Assembly (NCBI GenBank): GCA_016707175.1
Contig: JADJIB010000021.1
Span: 1 to 11,119, forward strand
Origin: Candidatus Phosphoribacter hodrii
GTDB lineage: Bacteria; Actinomycetota; Actinomycetes; Actinomycetales; Dermatophilaceae
Length of the DNA stretch: 11,119 nt
Reading direction: 5' to 3'
Under the pieces are notes generated by a model. That model made no database searches. It worked only from the letters and a program-made list of their open reading frames with translations, and was not told the origin of the DNA. Position numbers and translations under genes: made by a program. Of this stretch, positions 1 to 7,734 are shown one piece after another (the stretch's first letter is position 1; each line of letters starts with the position of its first letter).

Positions 1-2
1 GG

Positions 3-80
3 CTCATGGACCGGACCGAGTTCGGGGCCGCTGTCCTCGTGCAGTTCTCCGTGGCCTTCAAGGCCCGCATCTACCCCTGA
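3..80 (+). CDS. C-terminal end of an upstream phage structural gene (partial)
   Basis: An open frame enters from the left edge and ends at TGA 78-80. It gives 25 residues that include EFGAAVLVQFSV and end in FKARIYP. The frame is in phase with the edge and has the GC-rich third positions of its neighbours. Its place just before the tail tube gene suggests a head-tail connector, tail terminator or similar head-to-tail joining protein, but that rests only on typical siphovirus gene order. Too little is visible to name a family. Confidence 0.55.
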   Translation, partial: LMDRTEFGAAVLVQFSVAFKARIYP

Positions 81-87
81 CCTAACC

Positions 88-119
88 AACCCCGTAACCC
101 CTTGCACTGCAACGGGGTT
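88..119 (+). terminator. Intergenic hairpin, possible weak terminator or processing site
   Basis: Bases 96-105 (AACCCCTTGC) pair with 109-119 through a 3-base loop (ACT), leaving one unpaired C at 113, which gives a 10-bp stem. A second copy of the left arm, AACCCCGT at 88-95, can pair instead with ACGGGGTT at 112-119, so two competing structures are possible. Only a short T-containing stretch (CGTTGTC) follows, so this is not a textbook intrinsic terminator. It sits in the only sizeable gap of the left half, between the upstream gene and the 70-residue gene. It could attenuate, process or stabilise the transcript. Confidence 0.4.
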
Positions 120-146
120 CGTTGTCATGCCCTCTGGAGGCGCGCC

Positions 147-359
147 GTGAAGATCCGCAATATCAACCCGCTCGGACGGGTGGACGTGCCGTTGCTGCGC
201 CGTCAGGGCGACATCGAGGGCGAGGGCCGGGGGTGCCTGGAGCCCGGCGAGGTGATCACGGTGACCGCCGCGATCGGGGCCGCGCTGCTGGAGCAGACCA
301 CCAACTTCGAGGCCGTCGAGATGGCCTCTCCTGCGCAGGTTGAGGAGCCCACGTCATGA
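147..359 (+). CDS. Small phage protein of unknown function next to the tail tube gene (70 aa)
   Basis: The start is GTG 147, chosen because GGAGG at 136-140 lies six bases upstream; an ATG at 102 in the same frame lacks such a site and would lie in the hairpin. The product begins MKIRNINPLGRVDVPLL, contains a central LEPGEVITV and ends in a hydrophilic PAQVEEPTS tail. The pattern of short beta-like segments resembles small accessory proteins often found between head and tail genes in actinophages. I do not recognise a named family. The stop overlaps the next ATG (ATGA at 356-359), so translation is probably coupled to the tail tube gene. A head-tail joining or tail assembly role is inferred from context only. 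Confidence 0.7.
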   Translation: MKIRNINPLGRVDVPLLRRQGDIEGEGRGCLEPGEVITVTAAIGAALLEQTTNFEAVEMASPAQVEEPTS

Positions 360-1338
360 CCACCCCCCAGGACTGTTCGGTCGGGCTCGGCGTCGAGTCC
401 GTCTACGGCACCGCCGTCGCGCGGACCCGCTGGTTCGAGTTTCTTGACGAGTCATTCAACTTCGTCAAGAACGTCAAGCAGGGGTGGGCCTGCGCGTCGG
501 GTCCCGAGTTGCCCGCTCCGGCCGCCGCGTCGTCGCGTCCGCTGAGGGCTCAGGGGACCTGACGATCGAGGCCGTGACCAAGGGCCTCGGGCTGCTGTGG
601 CAACTCGGGCTCGGGTCCGGCACGTCGACCCTCGTCTCGGCGGGTCTGTACCAGCAGGTGTTCACCCTCGGGGATGCCATGCCCTCAGCGACGATCCAGA
701 AGGGCATCCCGCGCGCAGATGGCACGGTCGACGCCTACACGTTCACCGGCTGCATGGTGGAGAGCCTGACTATCGACTGCCCGAACGCGGACAACGTCAA
801 GGTCAAGACGTCGTGGAACGCGAAGGACATGACGACGGCGACGGCCTACACGGCCCCGTCTTATGCGACCGGCCCGAGCGTGTTCACCTTCGCCCACGGG
901 GCGGTCTACTCCGGGGCGCTGACGGCTCCGACTGCGACGGCGCTCGGTTCGGCGGCGACCCCGGTCGCGTCGATCCGCTCCGGGTCCATCACGATCAAGC
1001 ACAACCTCAAGACCGACCGGTACAACTGCGGCGGCGGCGGCCGGAAGGAGAAGCCGTTCGCTGGCATCCGGGAGATTTCCGGGTCGATGGTCGCGGAGTA
1101 TGCCGATACGGCGTTCCGTGACGCGATCGTCAACGACACGTCCATGACCCTCGTGAAGACGTTCACGGCGGGGGCCGACGTCTTGCAGATCGTCATCCCA
1201 GACGTGCGCTTCGACGGCGACATCGTCAAGGCGTCCACCGACCTTGCGATGCAGGACATCAAGTGGACAGGGCTCGACGGGCTCACTGCGGCACAACCGA
1301 TCTGGATCGTCTGCCGCACCGCCGACACGGCGCTCTGA
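356..1338 (+). CDS. Major tail tube protein, reading frame interrupted by a 1-base shift
   Basis: This gene encodes the subunit that polymerises around the tape measure to form the tail tube. The ATG at 356 follows AGGAG at 343-347. The first frame reads MTTPQDCSVGLGVESVYG through FNFVKNVKQG, then at GGGG 481-484 the coding signal moves to the -1 frame. It continues as GLRVGSRVARSGRRV through EGSGDLTIEA to the TGA at 1338. Joined, the product is about 327 residues, a normal size for a siphovirus tail tube. The opening (protein-specific start, early YGTAV, then a GDL beta segment) is typical of actinophage tail tube proteins. The original frame would stop at 562 after a 68-residue peptide, and GTG 484 has no good ribosome site, so two separate genes are unlikely. 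One missing G is the simplest cause. The position before the chaperone and tape measure genes supports the call. Confidence 0.85.
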
Positions 1339-1911
1339 GTGCCCCGCCAGTCGTCGGGGTCGGCCGAGTTCACGGTCGACACCAGGGACTTCCGCGAGTT
1401 ATTCGCGCGGTCGTCGAAGGTCGAGCCGAAACTCCGGACTGCGTTGCGGCGTCGCATCCGTGACGCGGCCAAGGGCGTCGCCGAAGACGTCAAGGCCGAG
1501 GCGCTCAAACCGGGCGAAGGTGTCGGCACGAAGGCGGGGTGGACGCCCCGAATCGTCCGCACGAAGAAGGGCACGCGAGTCCGCATGGAGCGCAAGTACG
1601 ACTACTCGACTGGCCGGGGACGCTCGACCGGGCTGCGGCAGAACATCGCTGGCGCGGTCAAGGTCGGCATCCTCACCGGCAACTCGCGGTCTGGGGTGAG
1701 GATCACGACGAACGCCCCCCTGGCCGGCGCGTGGCAGGCGCGTCGCGGTTGGCGGCACCCGGTGTTCGACGACCGCGACACGTGGGTCCAGCAGAAGGGC
1801 CGACCCGACTACTTCTACGGCACCGTCTGGGACGGCCGCGATCAGGTCAAGTCGGCCGTCGAGTCCGCCATGCAAGAGGCCGCCGACTCACTCAGAGGAG
1901 GAGCATCGTGA
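1339..1911 (+). CDS. HK97-gp10-like tail completion protein
   Basis: The product is 190 residues from GTG 1339, which directly follows the tail tube stop (TGAGTG) with no clear ribosome site, so it is probably reached by coupling. The protein is basic. Its N-terminal half has the helical, Lys/Arg-rich ALRRRIRDAAKGVAEDVKAE segment common in HK97 gp10 relatives. Its C-terminal part has the RHPVF motif (residues 134-138), an aromatic DYFYGTVWDG stretch, and a final amphipathic helix. In that family RHPVFG-like turns followed by a C-terminal helix are typical. Such proteins act at head-tail joining or tail completion. Most phages place this gene before the tail tube gene; here it lies after it. 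No frame break is seen. Confidence 0.75.
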   Translation: MPRQSSGSAEFTVDTRDFRELFARSSKVEPKLRTALRRRIRDAAKGVAEDVKAEALKPGEGVGTKAGWTPRIVRTKKGTRVRMERKYDYSTGRGRSTGLRQNIAGAVKVGILTGNSRSGVRITTNAPLAGAWQARRGWRHPVFDDRDTWVQQKGRPDYFYGTVWDGRDQVKSAVESAMQEAADSLRGGAS

Positions 1912-2288
1912 GGTTTGTGCTCGATGGCAAGACGTATGAGGTGGACGGGATCTCGCGCCTATCGCTCATGGATGTCTTGCGGTTCAACCGTGAGTCCGAA
2001 CGGGGCGACTGGGGCGTGACGTGGGCTGACATCGAGGACATGCTCAACGAGCTCCGCGGGCTCACGGATGAGGACCGCAAGCGGCACCCCGCCGCGGTGT
2101 GGCTGCTCGCGCTGTCGGTGTGGCGCAGCTTCCGCGACTCTGGCGAGGCGCTCACGTTTGAGGCTGCGCTCGACCGGCTTCCAGCCCTCAACTCGGAGCG
2201 GCTCAAATGGCTCCCCGATCCGGAAGACCACAAGCCCGCAAACCCTCGGAAGGCCCGCCCGCCCCGAAGGGGTTCAGGGGGGGCCTGA
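1908..2288 (+). CDS. Tail assembly chaperone, short form (lambda gpG-like)
   Basis: The product has 126 residues, starting at GTG 1908, with GAGGAGGAG at 1895-1903 as ribosome site; the start overlaps the stop of the gp10-like gene (GTGA). It is an acidic, mostly helical protein with a short beta N-terminus (RFVLDGKTYEVD), followed by LMDVLRFNRESERGDW and a LNELRGLTDEDRKRHP segment. The last 20 residues are Pro/Arg/Lys-rich. Identification rests on position directly before the tape measure gene, size, and a G7 run two codons before the stop that opens a -1 frame extension. Chaperones of this kind bind the tape measure and recruit tail tube subunits, and are absent from the finished virion. 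Confidence 0.85.
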   Translation: MRFVLDGKTYEVDGISRLSLMDVLRFNRESERGDWGVTWADIEDMLNELRGLTDEDRKRHPAAVWLLALSVWRSFRDSGEALTFEAALDRLPALNSERLKWLPDPEDHKPANPRKARPPRRGSGGA

Positions 2289-2479
2289 CCCGTCGAGCAC
2301 GGAACCCACTCGCCGTGGACGTAGAGGGCGGGGTCCGTGAGCGGCTGACCGTTCTGTGTCACGTCTGGCCGTCCCTGAGTCCGTGGAACGTGTGGGACTT
2401 GGCCTGGCGGGACTGGATCTTGTTCGCTGCCGCCGCCGACGCATGGGTTCAGTCCCGAAAGGAGAGTAACCGTGTCTGA
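1908..2479 (+). CDS. Tail assembly chaperone, long frameshifted form (lambda gpGT-like)
   Basis: A -1 ribosomal shift on G2277-2283 takes ribosomes from the short frame, which ends at 2288, into an extension that ends at 2479. The extension begins GLTRRARNPLAVDVEGG, contains a WPSLSPWNVWDLAW segment and ends SRKESNRV. The fused product has about 190 residues. The extension frame has an upstream ATG at 2207, but it lies inside the short form with no convincing ribosome site, so separate translation is unlikely. Tryptophan-rich extensions of 60-70 residues are common in actinophage chaperones. The extension overlaps the tape measure start by 8 bases. The frameshift is inferred from arrangement and known biology. 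A G-run length error would need excluding, given the other indels here. Confidence 0.8.
2277..2283 (+). promoter_or_regulatory. G7 slippery site for -1 programmed frameshift
   Basis: Seven consecutive Gs are read in the zero frame as TCA GGG GGG GCC TGA. A tRNA-Gly on GGG 2280-2282 can slip back one base onto GGG and enter the chaperone extension. The zero-frame stop lies only three bases beyond the run. Homopolymer slippery runs at this point of the chaperone gene are well known in siphoviruses. I did not find an obvious downstream pseudoknot by eye. Confidence 0.75.
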
Positions 2480-4223
2480 CCTGACGCTGCGCTACCTCCT
2501 GTTCGGCGAGGACCGGACCGCATCCAAGACGGTCAAGGGCGTGGGTGACGCCGCTGAGTCGACCGCATCTCGCGTGTCCGGGGCTGTGTCTCGCATGGGC
2601 GGGGCCATCGGCGGGGACATGGGCACGATCCTGGGGCGCGTCAGCGATGGGCTGGAGGCAGCTGGCGGGAAGGCCGACACGAGTGCGAAGAAGCTCGGTG
2701 CGGTCGGTGGGGTCGCCCTGGCGACTGGGCTCGCGTTGCAGCAGATGGCCTCTGGTGACGTGGAGGCCCAGAACAAGCTGGAGAACGCGGTCACCAACAC
2801 CGGCAAGGCGTATGACGATTATGCCGACCGGGTTAGCGGAGCGGTCGAGTCGTCGGTGCGTTTCGGGGTCACGGACGGCGAGGTCAAGGACGCGTTGACG
2901 CGTTTGACCGACGCGACGAAGGACCCAGCGAAGGCCCTGGATGACCTGGCGATGGCGCAGGATCTCGCGGCTGCCAAGGGTGTCAGCCTGTCGGACGCGG
3001 CCACGATGATCGGGAAAGCCCACAACGGGTCAGCCAAGGTTTTCAAGGAGTTCGGGATCGAGGTCGGCAAGAACGCTGACGGGACCGCCGACTATGAGGG
3101 CGCCCTCGGCAATCTAGCCGACACCCTCAAGGGTCGCGCTGAGGCGAACGCGGATTCCTTCGGCGGCAAGATGCGCGAGATCCGGGCGTGGACTGACAAC
3201 GCGGCGTCATCCCTAGCGGAGCAGTACGGGCCGGCCATCACGATGGCAGGCGCCGCGTTGACCGGGCTGGCCGCGATCACCGAGATCGCGTCGGCAGCGA
3301 ACGTGAAGAACGCCGCGTCGACGGTCGCCGCGAAGGCTGCTCAGATTGGCAGCGCTGTCGCAACGGGCGTTGCCACCGCCGCCCAATGGGCGTGGAACGT
3401 GGCCCTGAATGCGAACCCCATCGGCCTGATCATCATCGCCATTGCCGCGTTCGTCGGCGCGATCCTGTGGTTGTGGAACAACGTCGACTGGTTCCGCAAC
3501 GGTGTCACGGCCGCGTGGGAGGCCATCAAGACGGGCTGGACGTGGCTGTGGGACAACGCGATCAAGCCAGGCATTGACGCGTTCGGGGCGGCGTTCCGCT
3601 GGTTGTGGAACTCGGTCCTGGCCCCGGTGACGCGGTTCATCCTTGACGGGTTCGCCAACTTGACTGATGGCATCGCCAGCTTCTTGGACGCGTTGTCCAA
3701 CATCCCCGGCTTCGAGTGGGCGGGGGACGCGGCGGACAAGATGCGCGCGGCAGCGACGCAGGCGCGGACCCTTGGGAGCAATCTCAACGACATCCCGGAC
3801 AACGTGCCCGTGACGATCTCCATGTCGATTGTCGGTGTGCAGGCGGTCAAGAACGCGATCAACGGCATCGGTGGGTCGATGTCGGCGCAACTCAACGCCC
3901 GACTGCAGTTCGCGTCCGGCGGGTACACGGGGAACATCCCGCAGTCGGACATCGCGGGCGTCGTGCACGGCCAAGAGTTCGTGATGGATGCCGCCGCGAC
4001 CCGCCGTCTTGGTGTGCCGTTCCTCGAAGCGCTGCAATCTGGCCGGACGGTAGACGCTCCGCGCGGATTCACCACGGCATCAACTCATGTCGGGCCGTCC
4101 GCTGAGTCGATCGGTGACGCGGTGGCGTCTCGGCTCGACGGCTTGGCGATCCGCATCACCAACATCGACGCGATCACGCGTGCTGGTCACGCACAGCTCG
4201 TGACCGCGATGGGGAGGGCCTGA
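2472..4223 (+). CDS. Tail tape measure protein
   Basis: The product has 583 residues from GTG 2472, with AAAGGAG at 2458-2464 seven bases upstream. The N-terminal 300 residues are Ala/Gly/Ser/Lys-rich and helical, with MSDLTLRYLLFGEDRTASK at the start and a DALTRLTDATKDPAKALDDL region. That region resembles tape measure segments seen in many Gram-positive phages. A strong hydrophobic stretch lies near residues 315-335 (NPIGLIIIAIAAFVGAILWL), followed by repeated Trp motifs (WLWNNVDWF, GWTWLWDN, FRWLWNSV), typical of the membrane-interacting part. The C-terminus has FASGGYTG and a GVVHGQEFVM segment, a common tape measure ending. At about 1.5 angstroms per residue the tail would be roughly 85-90 nm, an inference. 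It is short for an actinophage tape measure. No lytic domain is evident. Confidence 0.92.
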   Translation: MSDLTLRYLLFGEDRTASKTVKGVGDAAESTASRVSGAVSRMGGAIGGDMGTILGRVSDGLEAAGGKADTSAKKLGAVGGVALATGLALQQMASGDVEAQNKLENAVTNTGKAYDDYADRVSGAVESSVRFGVTDGEVKDALTRLTDATKDPAKALDDLAMAQDLAAAKGVSLSDAATMIGKAHNGSAKVFKEFGIEVGKNADGTADYEGALGNLADTLKGRAEANADSFGGKMREIRAWTDNAASSLAEQYGPAITMAGAALTGLAAITEIASAANVKNAASTVAAKAAQIGSAVATGVATAAQWAWNVALNANPIGLIIIAIAAFVGAILWLWNNVDWFRNGVTAAWEAIKTGWTWLWDNAIKPGIDAFGAAFRWLWNSVLAPVTRFILDGFANLTDGIASFLDALSNIPGFEWAGDAADKMRAAATQARTLGSNLNDIPDNVPVTISMSIVGVQAVKNAINGIGGSMSAQLNARLQFASGGYTGNIPQSDIAGVVHGQEFVMDAAATRRLGVPFLEALQSGRTVDAPRGFTTASTHVGPSAESIGDAVASRLDGLAIRITNIDAITRAGHAQLVTAMGRA

Positions 4224-4224
4224 C

Positions 4225-6033
4225 ATGGCTGTCGGCCTCCGCGGATATACCCAGGGATCGATTGCCAACATTGGCACGTCGGTCTCCTGGCCCGCAGGGT
4301 CGGCAGCCGGCGATCTCGCGCTCGTCCACTGCGGCGGGAGCTATCCCAACAACGGCCCCCAGACCAGCGGCTGGACGCCCTGCGGGCACAAGTCCTACTG
4401 GAAGATCCTCACCTCAACGGACATCGCGACGGCCCTCGTCGTCAACGCGAGCCACGTCAAGCTCCAGGTTTTCACTGGGGCCAAGAGCATCGGCCGGACG
4501 TCGACCCAGAATGGCTTGACGGTCCAGGGCGCGGGGTCGTATCTCTACGTCGAGTCGGCCCGCTCGGCGTCGTCTATCGCTCCGGCGACGTACCGCCTCG
4601 GCACCGAGTGGCAGGATGAAAACGGTTACTACCAGGCCGCGTACGCTCTCGCGTCCGGTGCTGGCTGGGCTGCCGTCCCATCGATGGGGTCGGGTGCGAC
4701 CAGCTACTCCTACGAGGTGCTTCCGGCCACTGCTCCCGCCGCCCCGATCCTCACGACCCCGGATGCGGGCGCGTCGGTCGACCAGACGCTGGCGCTGACA
4801 TTCGGTTGGGATCACCAGTCGTCCTTTGCCCAGACGGGCCGTCGCGTGCGCCTGACGACTGGCGCGACGATCCGGTGGATTGACGGCGCTGGGGCGCTGC
4901 AGACGACTGAGCAGTCCGTCGCTACGGCCTCCACAACCGCCACGCTCAATGCCGCCGCGCTCACCGCTGGCGCGGCATACACGTGGGCTGTGGCGACACA
5001 GGATGCCAACGGGTGGAGCGCCTACGGCGCCGAGCGGGCGCTGAATCCGATTGCCCCGCCGACGATCTCGTCGGTGACGGTCTCATCGCCGGCGGGTGAC
5101 CTGTCGCCCACCGTGACGTGGGCCGCGACCGCCGGGTCTGGTGTGCTCACCGCGCATCAGGTCTGGACCTGCGCGGCGGCCGACACGGACCCCACCGTCG
5201 CCCCGCTGTGGACCTCGGGAGTGCTCGCCAACACGGTTAGCCCCGACACGGCGCCCGCGACGGTGGCGTGGACTAACGGCGCGTCCCTCAAGGCGTGGGT
5301 GCGGGTGTGGCAGACGGGTGGGGTTTATCGGACCCTCTCGTCGGCCGCATTCACCGTGTCGTGGACCCCGCCGGCGACCCCGACCGTCACCGCGTCGTCA
5401 GCCACATCGCCCCCCACCGTCTCGGTGAGCGGGCTCACGGCGGGGAACACGGTTGAGGTCGAGCAGCGGCTCGACGGCATCAACTGGTCGCCGCTCACGA
5501 CCCGTGTCGCGGCCGGCACGTCCATCGCCGGTATCCCGTCGCCGCTGGCTGCGACCGGGACCAGCGTCTCGTTCCGGGCCCGCCAAGCGACCACTGTCGA
5601 CGGTGTGCTGATGCAGTCGGCATGGTCGGCGCTCGCGTCGATCACCGCGACCCCCGCCGGGTGCTACGTCGTGGACGACGGCGACAGGTCCGTCTACCTG
5701 GATGCCCCCATGGAGAGCGACGGACCCCGCGAAATCGTCCAATCCATCTCTGTCACCTACGGGCTGGGTGCGTCGGCTGCCCGCGTCGACCGGACCCCGG
5801 AGGCCGGCGAGCGAGGTTCGGTGGTGTGGGTAACGGACACCGCTACCGACCGGGACGCGCTGCTGGCATGGCTCGATGCACACGCCGTCTTCTGGATCGT
5901 GTTCCCGCCCGAGGACGGTCTGGCGACCCCGGCGAAGCGGGTCGCTCGCACCTCCCCGCGCTCGTGGGAGCGGCTCGCACAGGTGGCTATCCCACACCGC
6001 CTCATCCCCATGTCGTGGGTTGAGCAGCCGTGA
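4225..6033 (+). CDS. Minor tail protein with fibronectin-III-like repeats
   Basis: The product has 602 residues from ATG 4225, after GGAGG at 4213-4217 and one base past the tape measure stop. Three parts can be seen. Residues 1-170 form a Gly/Ser/Trp-rich beta domain with adhesion-like composition (SWPAGSAAGDLALVHC, SGWTPCGHKSYW). Residues about 171-475 contain repeated Thr/Ser/Ala-rich beta modules, each with a Pro-rich boundary (APAAPILTTPDAG, NPIAPPTISSVTVSS, WTPPATPTVTASS) and a late YTWAV-like strand, as in fibronectin-III domains. The last 120 residues (from YVVDDGDRSVYLD) include TATDRDALLAWLD and a WIVFPPEDG segment, resembling the C-terminal domain of actinophage minor tail proteins that follow the tape measure. 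Likely a tail-tip or distal-tail protein that contacts the cell surface. The next gene overlaps by GTGA. Confidence 0.82.
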   Translation: MAVGLRGYTQGSIANIGTSVSWPAGSAAGDLALVHCGGSYPNNGPQTSGWTPCGHKSYWKILTSTDIATALVVNASHVKLQVFTGAKSIGRTSTQNGLTVQGAGSYLYVESARSASSIAPATYRLGTEWQDENGYYQAAYALASGAGWAAVPSMGSGATSYSYEVLPATAPAAPILTTPDAGASVDQTLALTFGWDHQSSFAQTGRRVRLTTGATIRWIDGAGALQTTEQSVATASTTATLNAAALTAGAAYTWAVATQDANGWSAYGAERALNPIAPPTISSVTVSSPAGDLSPTVTWAATAGSGVLTAHQVWTCAAADTDPTVAPLWTSGVLANTVSPDTAPATVAWTNGASLKAWVRVWQTGGVYRTLSSAAFTVSWTPPATPTVTASSATSPPTVSVSGLTAGNTVEVEQRLDGINWSPLTTRVAAGTSIAGIPSPLAATGTSVSFRARQATTVDGVLMQSAWSALASITATPAGCYVVDDGDRSVYLDAPMESDGPREIVQSISVTYGLGASAARVDRTPEAGERGSVVWVTDTATDRDALLAWLDAHAVFWIVFPPEDGLATPAKRVARTSPRSWERLAQVAIPHRLIPMSWVEQP

Positions 6034-7104
6034 CGTGGGCGTCCGCGGTCACTGACCCGCTCCGGGTCGTGGACTACCGCGCCGAGGCAGTCAGTGTCTC
6101 CGGCCAGTCGCTCGGGGATGTCCCGGTCGACGGCGTGCGGATCGACTATGACGGCGACCGCACGGAGGCATGGTCCGGCACGTTCGCGCTGTCGGACCCG
6201 TCGCTAGTCCCGCTGACGTCGGCGGACACGCTGGACGGCCGCTCGTCCACCCGACTACGAGTGTGGTGGCGGGTGCTCGACGGCGGCACGTGGCTAGAGA
6301 TCCCGGTAGGGACCTTCTGTGTCACCGACCCTCGCATCCAGGACAGCGGGTCCCTGTCGATCACCGTCGATGGGCTGGACCCGCTGGCCGTGGCACGGCG
6401 CGGCGGCTATGGCGCGTCCGTCATCCCTGTGGGCGGGATGACCGTATCCGATGCACTGGCAACGTTATTCGCGGCTGTCGCGCCGGGCTTTCCCCGTGTC
6501 GATCGAGCCGTCCACGGCGACTCTCCCGGCCGTCATGGACTTGTGGGACCGCGACCCTGCGGACGACTGGCGAGAGATCGCCGCAGCCGGTGGCATGGTC
6601 GTGAGGACCGACCGCTGGGGCGTCATCACCGCCGCTCGTCAGCCGACCCCGGAGACGGTCGCGGCCGACTGGCAGGAAGGCCACTCCTGCCCCGTAACGG
6701 ATCTGGACGTCGAGATCAGGACGTCCTCGATCCCGCGCCGTGTCATCGTCGTGTCATCGTCTCCGGATGTCTCGCCCCCCGTCGTCGGCGTGTGGGACAA
6801 CCCCGACGCTGACTCGCAGGCGTTGACCTACGAGATGCGAATCCAATCATCCACTGTCACAACGGCCGCCGCCGCTACCTCGCTGGCTGCTCTGTCTGGC
6901 CAGCGGTGGAGCAAGCCACAGTCGTCGGTGAGCGTCACCGTCCCGGCCAGGCCGGATCTCGCCTATGGCGACCTCGTGCTGTTGCGCCGCGCCCAGGCGG
7001 CCGTGTCCGGTCCGTACCGGGTCGCGGGCTGGACCCTCACCCTCGCGGGGCGTGACCGCGCGCCCGAGCCCATGTCGGTCCGCATGATGGCGAGGCAATG
7101 GTGA
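6030..7104 (+). CDS. Tail hub / DUF5047-like minor tail protein, frame interrupted by a 1-base shift
   Basis: Start GTG 6030 overlaps the previous stop (GTGA). The first frame gives MTWASAVTDPLRVVDYRAE through DALATLFAAVAPGFP. At TTTCCCC 6489-6495 the coding signal moves to the +1 frame and continues VSIEPSTATLPAVMDLW to the stop at 7104. Restored length is about 357 residues. The N-terminal domain has a VDGVRIDYDGDRTEAWSG segment and a LRVWWRVLDGGTWLEIPVG stretch, a pattern I associate with DUF5047-like actinophage tail proteins. The C-terminal half has DPADDWREIAAAGGMV and TDRWGVITA, resembling hub proteins of gp27 or Tal type. Without the shift the first frame runs into an Arg-rich shadow and stops at 6812. 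A second start at 6451 has no good ribosome site. One extra T or C is the simplest explanation. Confidence 0.78.
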
Positions 7105-7706
7105 GCGCCGACGAGATCGCCGCGCTCTTCAAGCCTGGCCCCTTGTGGCGGGTCGAGCGCGGGACCATCGTGGCCGACGTCGCCCCGACCCCGGCTCACT
7201 GCCGGGTCGAGCTCCCCGAGGGCCGGGTGATCTCCGTGCTGGGCGCGGCGATGCCTGGCACCTACGTGCAGGTCATGACGGATGGGTCGATCGCGTTCTT
7301 GGTCCCACCGGGGCGGGCGGGTGGGTCGTGGTCCCGCACCTCCGGCCAATCGGTGGGCTCCGGCTCGCAGACCACCATCACGTGGACAACCGAGGGTCTC
7401 GATACCCACGGCTTCCTCACGCCGACCTCCGGCACCGTGACCATCCCCGCAGGGATGGGCGGGCTGTACGCGATCACGGCCCAGCTCGACGCGGCCGCTA
7501 CTCTCGGTGGCCGCTGCTACGGGCAGGTCACGGCGGCCGGCCGTATCTACCGGGTCCCGTTTACCTCGCCCGGTGAGGACCTGGTTTCCGTCTCCGCGAC
7601 GGTGCCGCTTGCTGCCGGAGACACGATCTCGGTCGCGGTCTTCCACGCGTCCGGCTCAACCATCAAGTGGACCGGATATCTCGACGTCTACCGCATCTCG
7701 TACTAA
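7098..7706 (+). CDS. Tail-tip protein with C1q/TNF-like C-terminal beta domain
   Basis: The product has 202 residues; ATG 7098 overlaps the previous gene, and GTG 7101 is an alternative start. Residues 1-75 (SADEIAALFKPGPLWRVERG, then CRVELPEGRVISVLG) form a small N-terminal domain likely to attach to the tail tip. The rest is beta-rich: TTITWTTEGLDTHGFL, TVTIPAGMGGLYAITAQLD, VSVSATVPLAAGDTISVAVF and a terminal YLDVYRISY. The order of strands with GLYAITAQL, then LAAGDTISV, is typical of C1q/TNF-like jelly rolls on phage tail proteins, which often form trimers and bind surface sugars. The gene follows the hub gene, so a receptor-binding or tip-stabilising role is plausible. The assignment to the jelly-roll fold is by pattern, not by alignment. 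Confidence 0.75.
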   Translation: MVSADEIAALFKPGPLWRVERGTIVADVAPTPAHCRVELPEGRVISVLGAAMPGTYVQVMTDGSIAFLVPPGRAGGSWSRTSGQSVGSGSQTTITWTTEGLDTHGFLTPTSGTVTIPAGMGGLYAITAQLDAAATLGGRCYGQVTAAGRIYRVPFTSPGEDLVSVSATVPLAAGDTISVAVFHASGSTIKWTGYLDVYRISY

Positions 7707-7734
7707 TCCCCCTGTCCAACAAGGAGATTCACCC

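Noticed and set aside
102..125. TTGCAC at 102-107 as a promoter -35 box
   Set aside because: No matching -10 element at a suitable distance, and the bases are part of the hairpin stem.
685..1296. Minus-strand open frame of 203 codons opposite the tail tube gene
   Set aside because: Composition is that of an antisense shadow (many Arg, Asp, Val, His) and the plus strand clearly encodes the tail tube protein.
2207..2479. Independent gene starting at ATG 2207
   Set aside because: No convincing ribosome site, and its first part overlaps the chaperone in another frame; it is better read as the -1 extension of that gene.
2274..3023. Long minus-strand open frame of 249 codons opposite the tape measure start
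   Set aside because: It is Arg/Pro/His-rich without motifs, lies fully opposite the chaperone and tape measure genes, and is the expected antisense shadow of high-GC coding DNA.
3213..4037. Minus-strand open frame of 274 codons opposite the tape measure
   Set aside because: Arg-rich composition, no ribosome site, and no fit with the all-plus operon; treated as a shadow.
7507..7734. Longer N-terminus for the ChW-phosphoesterase from ATG 7507
   Set aside because: It would overlap the tail-tip gene with an Arg-rich shadow; ATG 7735 has AAGGAG and begins a clear signal peptide.
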